The notes beneath the pieces were generated by a model. It made no database searches and was not told where the DNA came from. It saw only the letters and a program-made list of their open reading frames with translations. From Thermoanaerobaculales bacterium (lineage in GTDB: Bacteria; Acidobacteriota; Thermoanaerobaculia; Thermoanaerobaculales; Sulfomarinibacteraceae), in contig JALOLD010000036.1 in the NCBI GenBank assembly GCA_025456145.1, forward strand, positions 1 to 50,631: a stretch of DNA of 50,631 nt. Reading direction: 5' to 3'. Below, one piece after another: positions 8,879-18,100 of this stretch. Positions within the stretch are counted from its first letter, which is position 1. Each line of letters opens with the position of its first letter. Both the position numbers and the translations under genes were made by a program.

Positions 8879-11074
8879 ATGGGCAGGATCACCCGATTCT
8901 CGGCGATCTCGATCGCGATCGCGGCCGCCGCCATGGCGCCGGGGTCGGTGCGGGCGGCCACCGTGGTCGGCTGGGTGCTCGACGAGCACGGCGCGACGCC
9001 CCCGGGCGCCCAGGTGGTCGCGCTGTCGGCGGAGGACTGGCGGACCCTCGCCTCGACCCAGACCCTGACCGGGCGGTTCGCCCTCGACGTGGCCGACGGG
9101 TCGGAGGTCTACCTCGTCGCGGTCGCCAGCTCGGGCGAGACCCTCGACGGCTACCGGCTGCACGGCTACACCCTCGGGCTCGAGAGGCTCTCGGTGAGCC
9201 ACGGTCTGGTGACCCGCGACATCCGGGTGAGGACCTGCCACGAGCTCATCCTCGAGGGACGCCGGGCCGATGGCGCCCTCCTCCGTCTCGAGGACCTGCC
9301 GCCCGGCAGCGCGGCGGTCGACGCGCTGGGGGAGGGCGTCGTCGACGGTCTCATCACCGTCGACGGGGACAACGGGCGCACCGGGCTGCCGGCCCTCTGC
9401 GTGCCGGTCGGCGAGGCCTACCGGCTCTACCTCCGCTACGACCTGCCGGGGGCCGGCCGGCTCAACCTCCCCTTCGACCGGGACGGGGCGCCGTTCGCGT
9501 CGACCGGTCAGGGGGCCGAGATCCTCGACCTCAACGAGACCCTGGCGCGGAGCCAGCTCGCCCGGCTCGACCGGCTGGCGGGAGCGATCGTCGCGGCCGG
9601 AGGCGAGCCGCCCCAGGAGCTCCGGTCGGACGCCCTCTGGCAGGATCTCCACGCGGCATCGGCCCTCGGCCCGGGCGAGCGCGGGCCGCGGCTCGACGCG
9701 GTCGCCGCCGAGGCGGTGGTCACGCTCGAGTCGCTCCGGCTCTGGCAGGCGGACCGCGACGCCGAGCTGTATCGGACGGGCCGTCTCGACCTCGTCGTGC
9801 TCGACGCCGCGGGGGCGCCGGCGCCCGGGCTGACGGTCGAGTACCGCCAGCTCGGCCACGACTTCGGCTTCGGGGTCTTCGAGCCCTACGCCGAGGCCGG
9901 GCAGGGGGTGTACGACCGCCTCGACCAGGCCGGGCTCAACGCGGTGACCGCCGGCTACTTCTGGAAGCAGATCTCACCGGCGCCGGGCGTCGTCGACTGG
10001 GACTTCATCGACAGCTATGTGGGGGTGAGCGCCCTGAGCGGCGACGGCTGGCAGGTCAAGGGTCACCCTTTGACCTGGTTCTCGCCGCTCGCCATGCCGA
10101 GCTATCTCGACGGGCTGTCGCCGGGGGAGCTCGCGCAGCTCTCGGCCGACCACGTCTTCTCGATCGTCGACCACTACCGGGGGAGGGTCGATCTCTGGGA
10201 CGTCGCCAACGAGGCGGCGGGCGTCGCCGGCTCGGGGGGGCTTACGAGGGCCGAGATGGACGCCTACCTCTCGGCGGTGTTCTCGGCCGCCCGTGCCGCG
10301 AACCCGTCGAGCCGGCTCGTCCTCAACAACCACTTCGACCCCTTCGGCCACGCCCGGATCGACGAGCGTCTCGCGGGGGTCGAGGCGCCGTTCACCCTGT
10401 CGATCCCGGGCTTCGTCCGCCGCTGCCTCGACCTCGGCGTCGACTTCGACATCATCGGGCAGCAGCTCTACAACGGCGGCGCGATCTCGCGGCTCGCCGA
10501 GCTCGGGATCGGGTCGGTCGAAGGCGTCCCGACGTACGACCTGGGCTTCGTGTCCGACTTCCTCGACGAGCTCGCGGCGACCGGCCGGCCGGTCCATATC
10601 ACCGAGCACAGCGTGCCGTCGGCCTGGGACGACACCTCGGAGCAGGCGGCGGCGGGGTACTGGCGCGATCGCTGGAGCGAGGAGGTTCAGGCGGCGTACA
10701 TGGATGCCATCGTGCGCCTCGCCTTCGGCCACCCGGCGGTGCACTCGATCACCTGGTGGAACGCGCTCGACGGTCAGGCGCTGATCAGGCACGGAGGGAT
10801 CATCCGGCCCGACGGCAGCCCCAAGCCGGCGCTCGGCGTGCTCGCGGACCGGATCGCCGGCTGGACCTCGGCCGGCGTGGTGGCCACCGACGACGCGGGA
10901 AGGGCGCGGGTGAGCGGCTTCGCGGGCGCCTACGAGCTGACGATCACCGTCGGCGACACGGTCCACCGGTACGAGGCCCACATCTCGGAGCGGTCCCTCG
11001 CCCGGCTCACCGTGGTCGTCGACTCGCTCGGCGTCAGACCGGTTCGTCGCGCGGGGGGCCGGCAGGCGCCCTAG
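8879..11074 (+). CDS. Secreted glycoside hydrolase family 10 (xylanase-like)
   Basis: A 731-residue protein with a signal peptide (cleavage near SVRAAT, residue 26). The first ~300 residues hold beta-rich, Ig/carboxypeptidase-regulatory-like sequence (TVVGWVLDEHG...GRFALDV) and a linker domain (LDLVVLDAAGAPAPGLTVEY). The C-terminal half is a GH10 TIM barrel: VKGHPLTWF, acid/base Glu445 in DLWDVANEAAG, nucleophile Glu576 in HITEHSV, and ITWWNALDG. Known GH10 members cleave beta-1,4-xylan or related glycans with retention. Sitting just before the EPS export gene it may trim or release the locus's own polysaccharide, though scavenging of plant xylan is equally possible. Start chosen at ATG 8879 with GGAGA upstream. 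Confidence 0.88.
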   Translation: MGRITRFSAISIAIAAAAMAPGSVRAATVVGWVLDEHGATPPGAQVVALSAEDWRTLASTQTLTGRFALDVADGSEVYLVAVASSGETLDGYRLHGYTLGLERLSVSHGLVTRDIRVRTCHELILEGRRADGALLRLEDLPPGSAAVDALGEGVVDGLITVDGDNGRTGLPALCVPVGEAYRLYLRYDLPGAGRLNLPFDRDGAPFASTGQGAEILDLNETLARSQLARLDRLAGAIVAAGGEPPQELRSDALWQDLHAASALGPGERGPRLDAVAAEAVVTLESLRLWQADRDAELYRTGRLDLVVLDAAGAPAPGLTVEYRQLGHDFGFGVFEPYAEAGQGVYDRLDQAGLNAVTAGYFWKQISPAPGVVDWDFIDSYVGVSALSGDGWQVKGHPLTWFSPLAMPSYLDGLSPGELAQLSADHVFSIVDHYRGRVDLWDVANEAAGVAGSGGLTRAEMDAYLSAVFSAARAANPSSRLVLNNHFDPFGHARIDERLAGVEAPFTLSIPGFVRRCLDLGVDFDIIGQQLYNGGAISRLAELGIGSVEGVPTYDLGFVSDFLDELAATGRPVHITEHSVPSAWDDTSEQAAAGYWRDRWSEEVQAAYMDAIVRLAFGHPAVHSITWWNALDGQALIRHGGIIRPDGSPKPALGVLADRIAGWTSAGVVATDDAGRARVSGFAGAYELTITVGDTVHRYEAHISERSLARLTVVVDSLGVRPVRRAGGRQAP

Positions 11075-11223
11075 CCCGGACGAGCGGCCGGGAATACGCC
11101 GCCCCTCGCACTTGTCTTCTGCATCCGTACGACGCGATCAAACACGATGCAGCCGTCGACCGGCGGGCGGTCGGTCCCGGGCGGTGCTGCAGCAACCGGC
11201 GAAGAACGGACTGGGGCGACGAG

Positions 11224-11985
11224 ATGAAGAGGCGACTCACATGCGGGCGGAGTCGGTCGGGATGGGCGATCGGTCTCGCCGTCTGGGCGCTGGCGGTGTG
11301 CGGGTGCGCGTCGGCGCCCGAGAGCGGGGCCGACGCGGCGCCCGTTCCGAGGCCCCTGCCAACGCCGCCGGCGGCCGTCGAGGACTACCTCCTGCGCTAT
11401 GGCGACGTGCTCGATATCAGGTTCTTCTACAACCCCGAGCTCAACACCACGATCCCGATCCGCCCCGACGGCTGGATCGCCCTCGAGCTGGTCGGCGAGG
11501 TCAAGGCATCGGGCCTGTCGCCCGCCGCCCTGGGGGAGGTCCTCCGCGACCGCTACGCGGGAAAGCTGCGCAACCCCGAGGTCGCGGTCATCCTCACCAC
11601 CTTCTCGGACCGGCGGATCTTCGTCGGCGGCGAGGTCGGCGCCCCCCGCGCGGTGCCCCTCAACCGCGAGCTGACCGCCTTCCAGGCGATCATCGAGGCG
11701 GGCGGTTTCAAGCCGACCGCCCACCTCGGGAACATCGTCGTTCTGCGCGACCAGGGGACGAGCGAGCCGGTCTTCTACGTGCTCGACTTCGCGAGGACGG
11801 TCAAGCTCGGCGAGGCTGACCCGAACGCCGAGCCCGACCTGGTGCTCCAGCCGAACGACATCGTCTTCGTGCCCAAGACCCGGGTCGCCAGGTGGGGTCA
11901 GCTCGTCGACCAGTACTTCAACGAGCTGGTGCCGATCTCGCTGTCGATGGGTGTGACGTACTTCGTGGGCTCGCTCACCGAGTGA
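11224..11985 (+). CDS. Wza-like polysaccharide export lipoprotein
   Basis: A 253-residue outer-membrane polysaccharide export protein. The signal ends in a lipobox (LAVCGC), so the mature protein begins with an acylated Cys near residue 28. A Poly_export domain follows (YLLRYGDVLDIRFFYNPELN, PIRPDGWIALELVGEV), then an SLBB-like part (VGGEVGAPRAVPLNRELTAF, PNDIVFVPKT). In Wza the C-terminus forms the helical outer-membrane pore; the last ~30 residues here (YFNELVPISLSMGVTYFVG) look like the equivalent amphipathic segment. It is shorter than E. coli Wza (about 380 residues), with fewer SLBB repeats. It is the first core export gene of the EPS locus. Confidence 0.92.
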   Translation: MKRRLTCGRSRSGWAIGLAVWALAVCGCASAPESGADAAPVPRPLPTPPAAVEDYLLRYGDVLDIRFFYNPELNTTIPIRPDGWIALELVGEVKASGLSPAALGEVLRDRYAGKLRNPEVAVILTTFSDRRIFVGGEVGAPRAVPLNRELTAFQAIIEAGGFKPTAHLGNIVVLRDQGTSEPVFYVLDFARTVKLGEADPNAEPDLVLQPNDIVFVPKTRVARWGQLVDQYFNELVPISLSMGVTYFVGSLTE

Positions 11986-12028
11986 GCGACCCTCCGACCA
12001 TGGTCAGGAAACCACCGAGAGGCTGGAG

Positions 12029-12292
12029 ATGAGTGTCATCGACGCGGTGCGCGACTTCCTGGGATCGGAGCTGCGGATCGCCCAGGCGGCGGAGCTCGAC
12101 CCCGAGCTCCCGCTGGTGCAGCGGGGCGTGATCGACTCGATCGAGCTGATGCAGATCGTGCTCTTCCTCGAGCGGCGGTACGGGATCAGCGTCGACGAGA
12201 CCGAGATCCTGCCCGCCAACCTGAGGAGCCTGTCCGCCATCGAGCGGTTCGTGGCCTCCAAGCAGGGCAGCGCCCCGGGCGCCGGGACATGA
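12029..12292 (+). CDS. Stand-alone acyl/peptidyl carrier protein
   Basis: An 87-residue carrier protein. Ser37 in GVIDSIEL is the predicted phosphopantetheine attachment site (D-S-x-E/x-L motif), followed by the typical helix MQIVLFLERRYGI and an acidic DETEILPANL segment. The motif I-D-S rather than A-D-S and the following ILPANLRSLSAIERFV resemble free-standing carrier proteins that load amino acids (DltC or PltL/RedO type) more than fatty-acid ACP. Within the locus the natural partners are the adenylation enzyme (25490-27088) and the acyl-CoA dehydrogenase (24342-25487). It starts 43 bases after the Wza-like gene with a CTGGAG ribosome-binding site immediately upstream. No phosphopantetheinyl transferase is in the window. 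Confidence 0.9.
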   Translation: MSVIDAVRDFLGSELRIAQAAELDPELPLVQRGVIDSIELMQIVLFLERRYGISVDETEILPANLRSLSAIERFVASKQGSAPGAGT

Positions 12293-12342
12293 GACGCCTC
12301 CGGTCGCGCTCGGCCTGCCGTCGCGTGAGGAGCGAGTAGGCG

Positions 12343-13773
12343 GTGGCATCGCTGCTGGCCAACAGCGCGGCCACGCTGCTGGCCAGGCTCGCGGTGCCCG
12401 CGTTCTCCTTCGCGATCTCGGTCACCATCGCCCGGCTGTACGGCGCCGAGACCCTCGGGGTGTACGTCCAGCTGATGGCCCTGACGGTGATCTTCCAGAC
12501 CGCGGCGAGCGCCGGGATCCCCCTCCTCTTGACCCGGGACATCGCCGCCGATGGTGAGAGCGCACCGGTCCACCTGGCGCGCGCCGGGTCCTTCGCGCTC
12601 GCGAGCGGGACCGCGGCGAGCGCCGCCTTTCTCCTCTACGCCTGGCTCGGCCTCGACGGGCGCCCGGCGCTGGCCGCGGCGGTGCTCGCGGCGACCATGA
12701 TCCCCTCGGCGAGGATGGCGATCCAGGAGGGCTTCTTCATGGCCACCCGGACCCACCACCGGGTGACCGCGGTGGCCCTCGTCGAGAACTCGCTCAAGCT
12801 GGTCCTCGCCGGGGTCGCGTTCGTCGCCGGGAAGGGCATCGTGGCGATCTGCGCGGCGATCGCCGCGGCGCGGATCGTGGCGGCCCGGGTGGGTGGCCGC
12901 CTGATGGCGCGCCAGGGTGCCGCCCTGGGCTGGAGCCTGAAATGGCCGGATGCGCTCGCCTTCGCCCGGGTCGTCGCTCCCTTTGCCGTCCTGCTCGGGG
13001 TCTCGATGCTCTACTTCCGGGTCGACGTGCTGCTCGTCGGCCGTCTCCGCGACCCGGCCGAGACCGGGTTGTACGGCGCCGCGATCACGCTCTACACGGT
13101 GTCGCTGCTGTTGATCAGCTCGCTGATGTCGGCGGTCTACCCGCGGCTCGCCAGTGCCTTCCGGGCCTCGCAGGAGGGCTTCGTTCGCTCCACGGCGCTC
13201 ACCGTGAAGCTGCTCGCGGTGGGCTCGGTGCCGTTGGCGGTGGTCATGATCTGCACCGCCGAGTGGGCCCTGGTGCTGGTCTTCGGGGAGGCCTATCGCG
13301 ATGCGGCGAGGGTGCTCCAGCTGCTCGCCGCCTCGCTGCCCCTCCACGCGGTCAACGGCGCCCTCGGCCAGGCCCTCCAGGCGGGCCGCCACCAGGCGGT
13401 CATGGTCCGGGTCGTCATCGCCGGTCTGGCGACCCACGTCCTCGGGATCCTGCTCCTGGTCCCCCGCCTCGGCATTGACGGCGCGGCGGTCTCGATGCTC
13501 GTCTCGTCGGCGATCGTGACCTCGGGCTCGGCCCTCGGCTTCGACCGCCGGGTGGCCGGGCTCCGCCCGGGGTGGCGCGAGGCGGGGGCGGTGGTCGCGG
13601 TCGTCGTGCCGATCACGCTCACCCTGCTCGCACCCGCTCCGTGGCTGGTCCCGGTTGGCGTGGCGGCGCTGACCGCACTGGCGATCGGCGTTGCCGCGGG
13701 TGTGGTGTCGAGACCCGAGCTCGAGCAGCTCCGGCGCGTGCTGCGGCTGCGCGACGGGGCCGCCGTCCCGTGA
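12343..13773 (+). CDS. Wzx-like oligosaccharide flippase
   Basis: A 476-residue membrane protein of the MOP/polysaccharide-synthesis superfamily with about 12-14 hydrophobic segments. N-terminal LLANSAATLLARLAVPAFSF and the later FRVDVLLVGRLRDPAETGLY are typical of Wzx/RfbX flippases. It would move undecaprenyl-linked repeat units across the inner membrane. The start is a GTG after an in-frame stop at 12337; GAGGAG lies 10 bases upstream. Its stop overlaps the GTG of the next glycosyltransferase (GTGA). Confidence 0.92.
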   Translation: MASLLANSAATLLARLAVPAFSFAISVTIARLYGAETLGVYVQLMALTVIFQTAASAGIPLLLTRDIAADGESAPVHLARAGSFALASGTAASAAFLLYAWLGLDGRPALAAAVLAATMIPSARMAIQEGFFMATRTHHRVTAVALVENSLKLVLAGVAFVAGKGIVAICAAIAAARIVAARVGGRLMARQGAALGWSLKWPDALAFARVVAPFAVLLGVSMLYFRVDVLLVGRLRDPAETGLYGAAITLYTVSLLLISSLMSAVYPRLASAFRASQEGFVRSTALTVKLLAVGSVPLAVVMICTAEWALVLVFGEAYRDAARVLQLLAASLPLHAVNGALGQALQAGRHQAVMVRVVIAGLATHVLGILLLVPRLGIDGAAVSMLVSSAIVTSGSALGFDRRVAGLRPGWREAGAVVAVVVPITLTLLAPAPWLVPVGVAALTALAIGVAAGVVSRPELEQLRRVLRLRDGAAVP

Positions 13774-14981
13774 AGATCGCGATCCTCCACCCCTACCCGG
13801 TGCACGGCGGCGCGGTCGGCGGCACCACCCGGGTCAACGCGCTCGTCCGCTACCTGGCGCCGCGCCACGAGGTGTCGGTCTTCGCCCACGGCTCGGGCTG
13901 CGAGAAGACCGATGCCGCGGCGGTCGCCGACCTCGCCTCGATCGGGGTCGAGCAGCGTCTCGTCGGGCGTCCGCGAGGGTCGGCCCTGGCGCGCCTCGGC
14001 TGGGTCCTCGGCAGGCACCCGTACTTCGTCGGTTACAACCGCAACCCCGAGCTCGAGGGAGCGATCGCCCGGCTGTCGGCGACCCGGGGGGTCGACGTCA
14101 TCCACCTCGAGTTCGGCTATCTCGCGCCGCTGCTGAGCGGGATCGCCGGCGGTCCGTGCCGGGTCCTGGCCGAGCAGGAGACGATGTCGATGGTCGTCGA
14201 ACGGCTGCGGCGCGTGCCGGTGTGGCGGCGGACGCCGTACGAGTCGTTTCTCGCGACCCAAGGCCGGAAGGTCCGGCGCTTCGAGGCGCGTGTGCTGCCG
14301 ACCTTCGACCGCCTGTTCGGGATCACCCCCGAGGAGCAAAGGGCGATGTCGGAGATCTCGGGTCGCGAGGTCGGGCTGCTGCCCCACGTGGTGAGCACCC
14401 GCCTCTTCGATCCGGGTGGAGCCGCGAGCCGGCAGCCCAACGTCCTGTTTGTCGGCAACTACCGGCACCGGCCGAACCTGCACGGGCTGCTCTGGTTCAT
14501 CGACGCGATCTGGCCGGTGGTCGCGGAGGGTGCGTCGGAGGCGGTGTTCGAGGTGGTCGGTCCGGGGATCGACGATCGGTTGAAGCGCCGTCTCGAGGGA
14601 GGCCGGATCAAGGTCCGCGGACGGGTCGAGGACCTCGCGGCCCGCTATCGCGGGGCGGCGGTTCTGGTCAACCCGATCCTGTCCGGGGGCGGGATGCGCG
14701 GCAAGGTGCTCGAAGCCTTCGCCTGCGAGCTGCCGGTGGTGTCCACCCGGATGGGGATGGAGGGGATCGCCGCTCGGGCCGGGCGCGAGGTCCTGATCGC
14801 CGACGAGCCCGGCGAATTCGCGCGGCAGGTGCTGCGGTACCTGGAGAGCGCCGAGCTGCGCTCTGCGCACGGTGCGGCGGCGCGGCGGCTCGTCGAGTCG
14901 ACGTACGACACCCGCGTCGTGTTCGCTCGTCTCGAGGAGGTCTACCGGGAGTGCCTCGCCGGGCACCGGGAACAAGCATGA
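13770..14981 (+). CDS. Glycosyltransferase, GT4-like (GT-B fold)
   Basis: A 403-residue cytoplasmic glycosyltransferase. The N-terminal Rossmann start MKIAILHPYPVHGGAVGGTT gives the acceptor-side glycine-rich loop; the nucleotide-sugar side has VLFVGNYRHRPNLHGLLWF, ARYRGAAVLVNPILSGGGMR and VLEAFACELPVV, the position of the E-x7-E type motif. The sequence resembles GT4 enzymes with a PEP-CTERM/EPS association. It is translationally coupled to the flippase gene. Donor and acceptor sugars cannot be assigned. Confidence 0.9.
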   Translation: MKIAILHPYPVHGGAVGGTTRVNALVRYLAPRHEVSVFAHGSGCEKTDAAAVADLASIGVEQRLVGRPRGSALARLGWVLGRHPYFVGYNRNPELEGAIARLSATRGVDVIHLEFGYLAPLLSGIAGGPCRVLAEQETMSMVVERLRRVPVWRRTPYESFLATQGRKVRRFEARVLPTFDRLFGITPEEQRAMSEISGREVGLLPHVVSTRLFDPGGAASRQPNVLFVGNYRHRPNLHGLLWFIDAIWPVVAEGASEAVFEVVGPGIDDRLKRRLEGGRIKVRGRVEDLAARYRGAAVLVNPILSGGGMRGKVLEAFACELPVVSTRMGMEGIAARAGREVLIADEPGEFARQVLRYLESAELRSAHGAAARRLVESTYDTRVVFARLEEVYRECLAGHREQA

Positions 14982-15018
14982 TGCTAGGATGTGTTCTCAA
15001 ATGAATCAACGAGCAATG

Positions 15019-15052
15019 GTCGTCGAGCCCGAGCGGGCAGCGCGCCGACGAC
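15019..15052 (+). other. Hairpin in the leader of the BNR-propeller gene
   Basis: GTCGTCG (15019-15025) pairs with CGACGAC (15046-15052), enclosing a nested GCCC/GGGC stem. It lies about 70 bases upstream of the ATG at 15124 and has no T-tract, so it is not a classical terminator. It may be an mRNA leader structure or a weak transcription attenuator. No functional evidence. Confidence 0.35.
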
Positions 15053-15123
15053 CTCCTGAACAACGAGCAGGGGAGAACGAGTGAGAGCGATGAACCGACC
15101 GGACCAGGCGAAGGGCTGAGACC

Positions 15124-18100
15124 ATGACACGGTCGAGCGCACGCTCCGCCTCTTCTAGGGCAGCTCTCGGGCTGGCCCTGTCGGTCACGCTCGCCCTGGC
15201 TTTCGGCGCGGGTCAGGCCGCCGCCCAATGCGGCAACGGCGTGCTCGACGCCGGCGAGCAGTGCGACGACCACAACACCCGCGACGACGACTGCTGCACC
15301 TCGACGTGCGAGCTCGTCGAGTGTCCGATCCAGCCCTCGAGCGTCGTCGGCTGGGAGGAGATGGGGCCGTTCTCGGTGGGCGGTCGGGTCACCGCCCTGA
15401 CCATCGACCCTGCGGACTCGATGCGCGCGCTGGTCGGCAGCCCGGCGGGCGGGATCTGGCAGACCCTCGACGGTGGCGGCTCATGGCAGGTGGTGACGCC
15501 GTGGCTCGCCGCGACCCCGATCAGCGCCCTGGCGGTCGACCCGACCGACCCGGAGGTGGTGGTCGCCGGGACCGGCTCGATCGGCGACGGGGGGTCGGTG
15601 GGGGCCGGGATCGGGATCATCCGCTCGCCCGATGGGGGCGCCTCGTGGCGGCAGGTGACGATCGGCCAGGTCGTGCCCTACGTGTCCTCGCTGCTCTTCT
15701 GGACGGAGGAGCCCGACCGGCTGCTCGTCGGCAGCGACCTCGGGGTCCTGCGATCGCTCGACGGCGGCGAGACCTTCGAGTACGTGCTCCAGGGGCAGGC
15801 GATCTCGGATCTGGTCCGCGACCCCCTCGACCCCGACACCGTGGTTGCGCCGGCACGCTCGGGCCTCTTCGTCAGCCGGGACCGGGGCGAGACCTGGGAC
15901 CGGATCTCGACCTGGCCCCTGCTCGAGACCGACGAGCAGGGCGCGGGTACCGCCGCCGTCGCGGTCTCGCACCTCACCCCGGGGTTGCTCTACGCGGTCG
16001 TCCAGGTCTTCGCCGCCTTCAACGAGACCGACCGGGCGCTCCTCCTGAGATCGACCGACGGCGGCGAGACCTACGACCTCCTCGACCCTCCGGCCGGGCT
16101 GTGCGGCGACGGCGCCACCTGCGGCTACGGCCTGGCCCTGGCGATCCACCCCGACGACGACGACCTCCTGCTGCTCGGCGGCGACCGGCTCTTCAGATCC
16201 GACGACGGTGGGGCGAGCTGGGTCGCCCTCGCCGACCAGGTTTCCAAGGTGCACGAGATCCGGGTCCACTCCGAGGGCGCCCTCGTCGCGGCGGCGACCG
16301 GGGTCGCCGCGATCGGTCCGAGCTGGACCGAGGCGATTCCGAGCAACGACGGCCTCGCCATCGCCGGGGTGCTCTCGCTCGACGCGTCGCCCGAGCCCGA
16401 GCCGCGGCTGCTCGCCGGGACGGCCGACACCGGGACGATTCTCGGCGTCGGCGGCGCGGCGCCGTGGCAGGTCGTGCTCGGCCCGTCGGAGCAGGCGGGA
16501 ACCGCGCGGTTCGACCCCTTCGACGACGACCGGCTGTTCGCCGCGAAGCCGCACGGCCGGTTCTTCCGGTCCGACGACGGGGGTCAGAGCTTCGTCCCGA
16601 TCCAGGACGGCCTCGACCTCGACCAGGCCTCCGCGGCGGTCACACCGCTCGAGCCGAGCACGCTGGTGCCCGACCTGCTGTTCACCGGGCTGCTCCAGCC
16701 CTTCGAGTCGACCGATGGCGGCGACTCGTGGCACGTCTTCCGCCCGGAGGGCTTCCCCGAGGTGTCGACGATCGCGGCCTCCCAGGTCGACCCGGACCGG
16801 GTGTACTTCGCCCTGTCCTCGGGGGCGACGCTGTTCAAGGCGGACGACATCCACACCGAGGCGCTGCCGATCACCGAGGAGCCGAACCACCGGATCACCT
16901 CGGTCTTTCTCGACCCCGCGGCGGAGAACGTGGTCTACGCGGCCCTGGCGAACACCGCCTCGCAGACCGGCCGGGTCTTCAAGTCGTGGAACTTCGGTGT
17001 CGATTGGCAGGACATCTCGCCGCCCGGGCTGCCGACCACGACGAGCATCGTCAAGGACTCGTACGGAGCGCTCTACGTCGGCAACGCGGAGGGCGTCTGG
17101 CGATCGGCGAACGACGGCTTCTCCTGGGCGCGCTTCCAGGCCGGCCTGCTCGGCTCGGCGGTGAGCACGCTGCGCCTCGGGGTCGACCGGATCTACGCCG
17201 GGACCCCGGGTCGAGGGGTCTACTCGATGCCGGTGCTCGGGCTGACCTCGATCGAGAGCATCCCGACCGGCCAGCTCTTCTGGGTCGACGGCGAGCTCGT
17301 CCGGACGCCCCACTTCGTGCTCTGGCCGCCCGGCTCGACCCACACCGTCGAGCCCTACCTGCTCCAGACCCGATCGAGCCGTCAGATCTTCGGCTCGTGG
17401 AGCGACGGCGGCGCGATCTCTCACGAGGTCGTCGCAGGCGACGGCACCACCGCGATCACCGCGGCGGTCCGCAACCTGTTCCGTCTCGATCTCAGCGCCG
17501 AGCCGGCCAGCGGAGGATCGGTGGTCGTCGACCCGCCGACCGCCGACCGGTTCTTCCTCGAGAACCGGGTCGTCTCGTGGGTCGCGATCCCGGCGCCAGA
17601 CCACCGCTTCGTCGGCTTCACCGGCAACCCGAGCGGCGGCCAGGGCGGGTTCGGCTTCGCGGTGATGGACCGGCCGCGATCGGTGGTCGCCCACTTCGAG
17701 CCGCTGTCGATGACGGTCGAGACCGAGCCGCCGGGGCTGGCGCTGACCATCGACGGGCGGCGGACGCCGACCCCGCGCAGCTTCACCTGGGAGGTCGGCT
17801 CGGTCCACACCTTCGCGGCCGACGAGCTCGTCGACCTCGACCCGGCCGACCCGGTGGTGCTGGCCTTCGACTCCTGGAGCGACCTGGTCGGGCGCGAGCA
17901 TCAGTTCACGATGCGCCGGGACACCTTTGTCGCCAGCATCGAGGCGAGGTACGTGACGATCGTCCCCTCCCTCGAGGTCCCGGCCGGCGGGGCGCGATCG
18001 GTCCGCACCGAGGGCCGCCGCGTCGCGCCGAGGTACGCGGCGCTGACCCTCGACGCCGGCGCCGCCGAGGCGCCGCCGTCGCTCCAGATCATCCGGGGCG

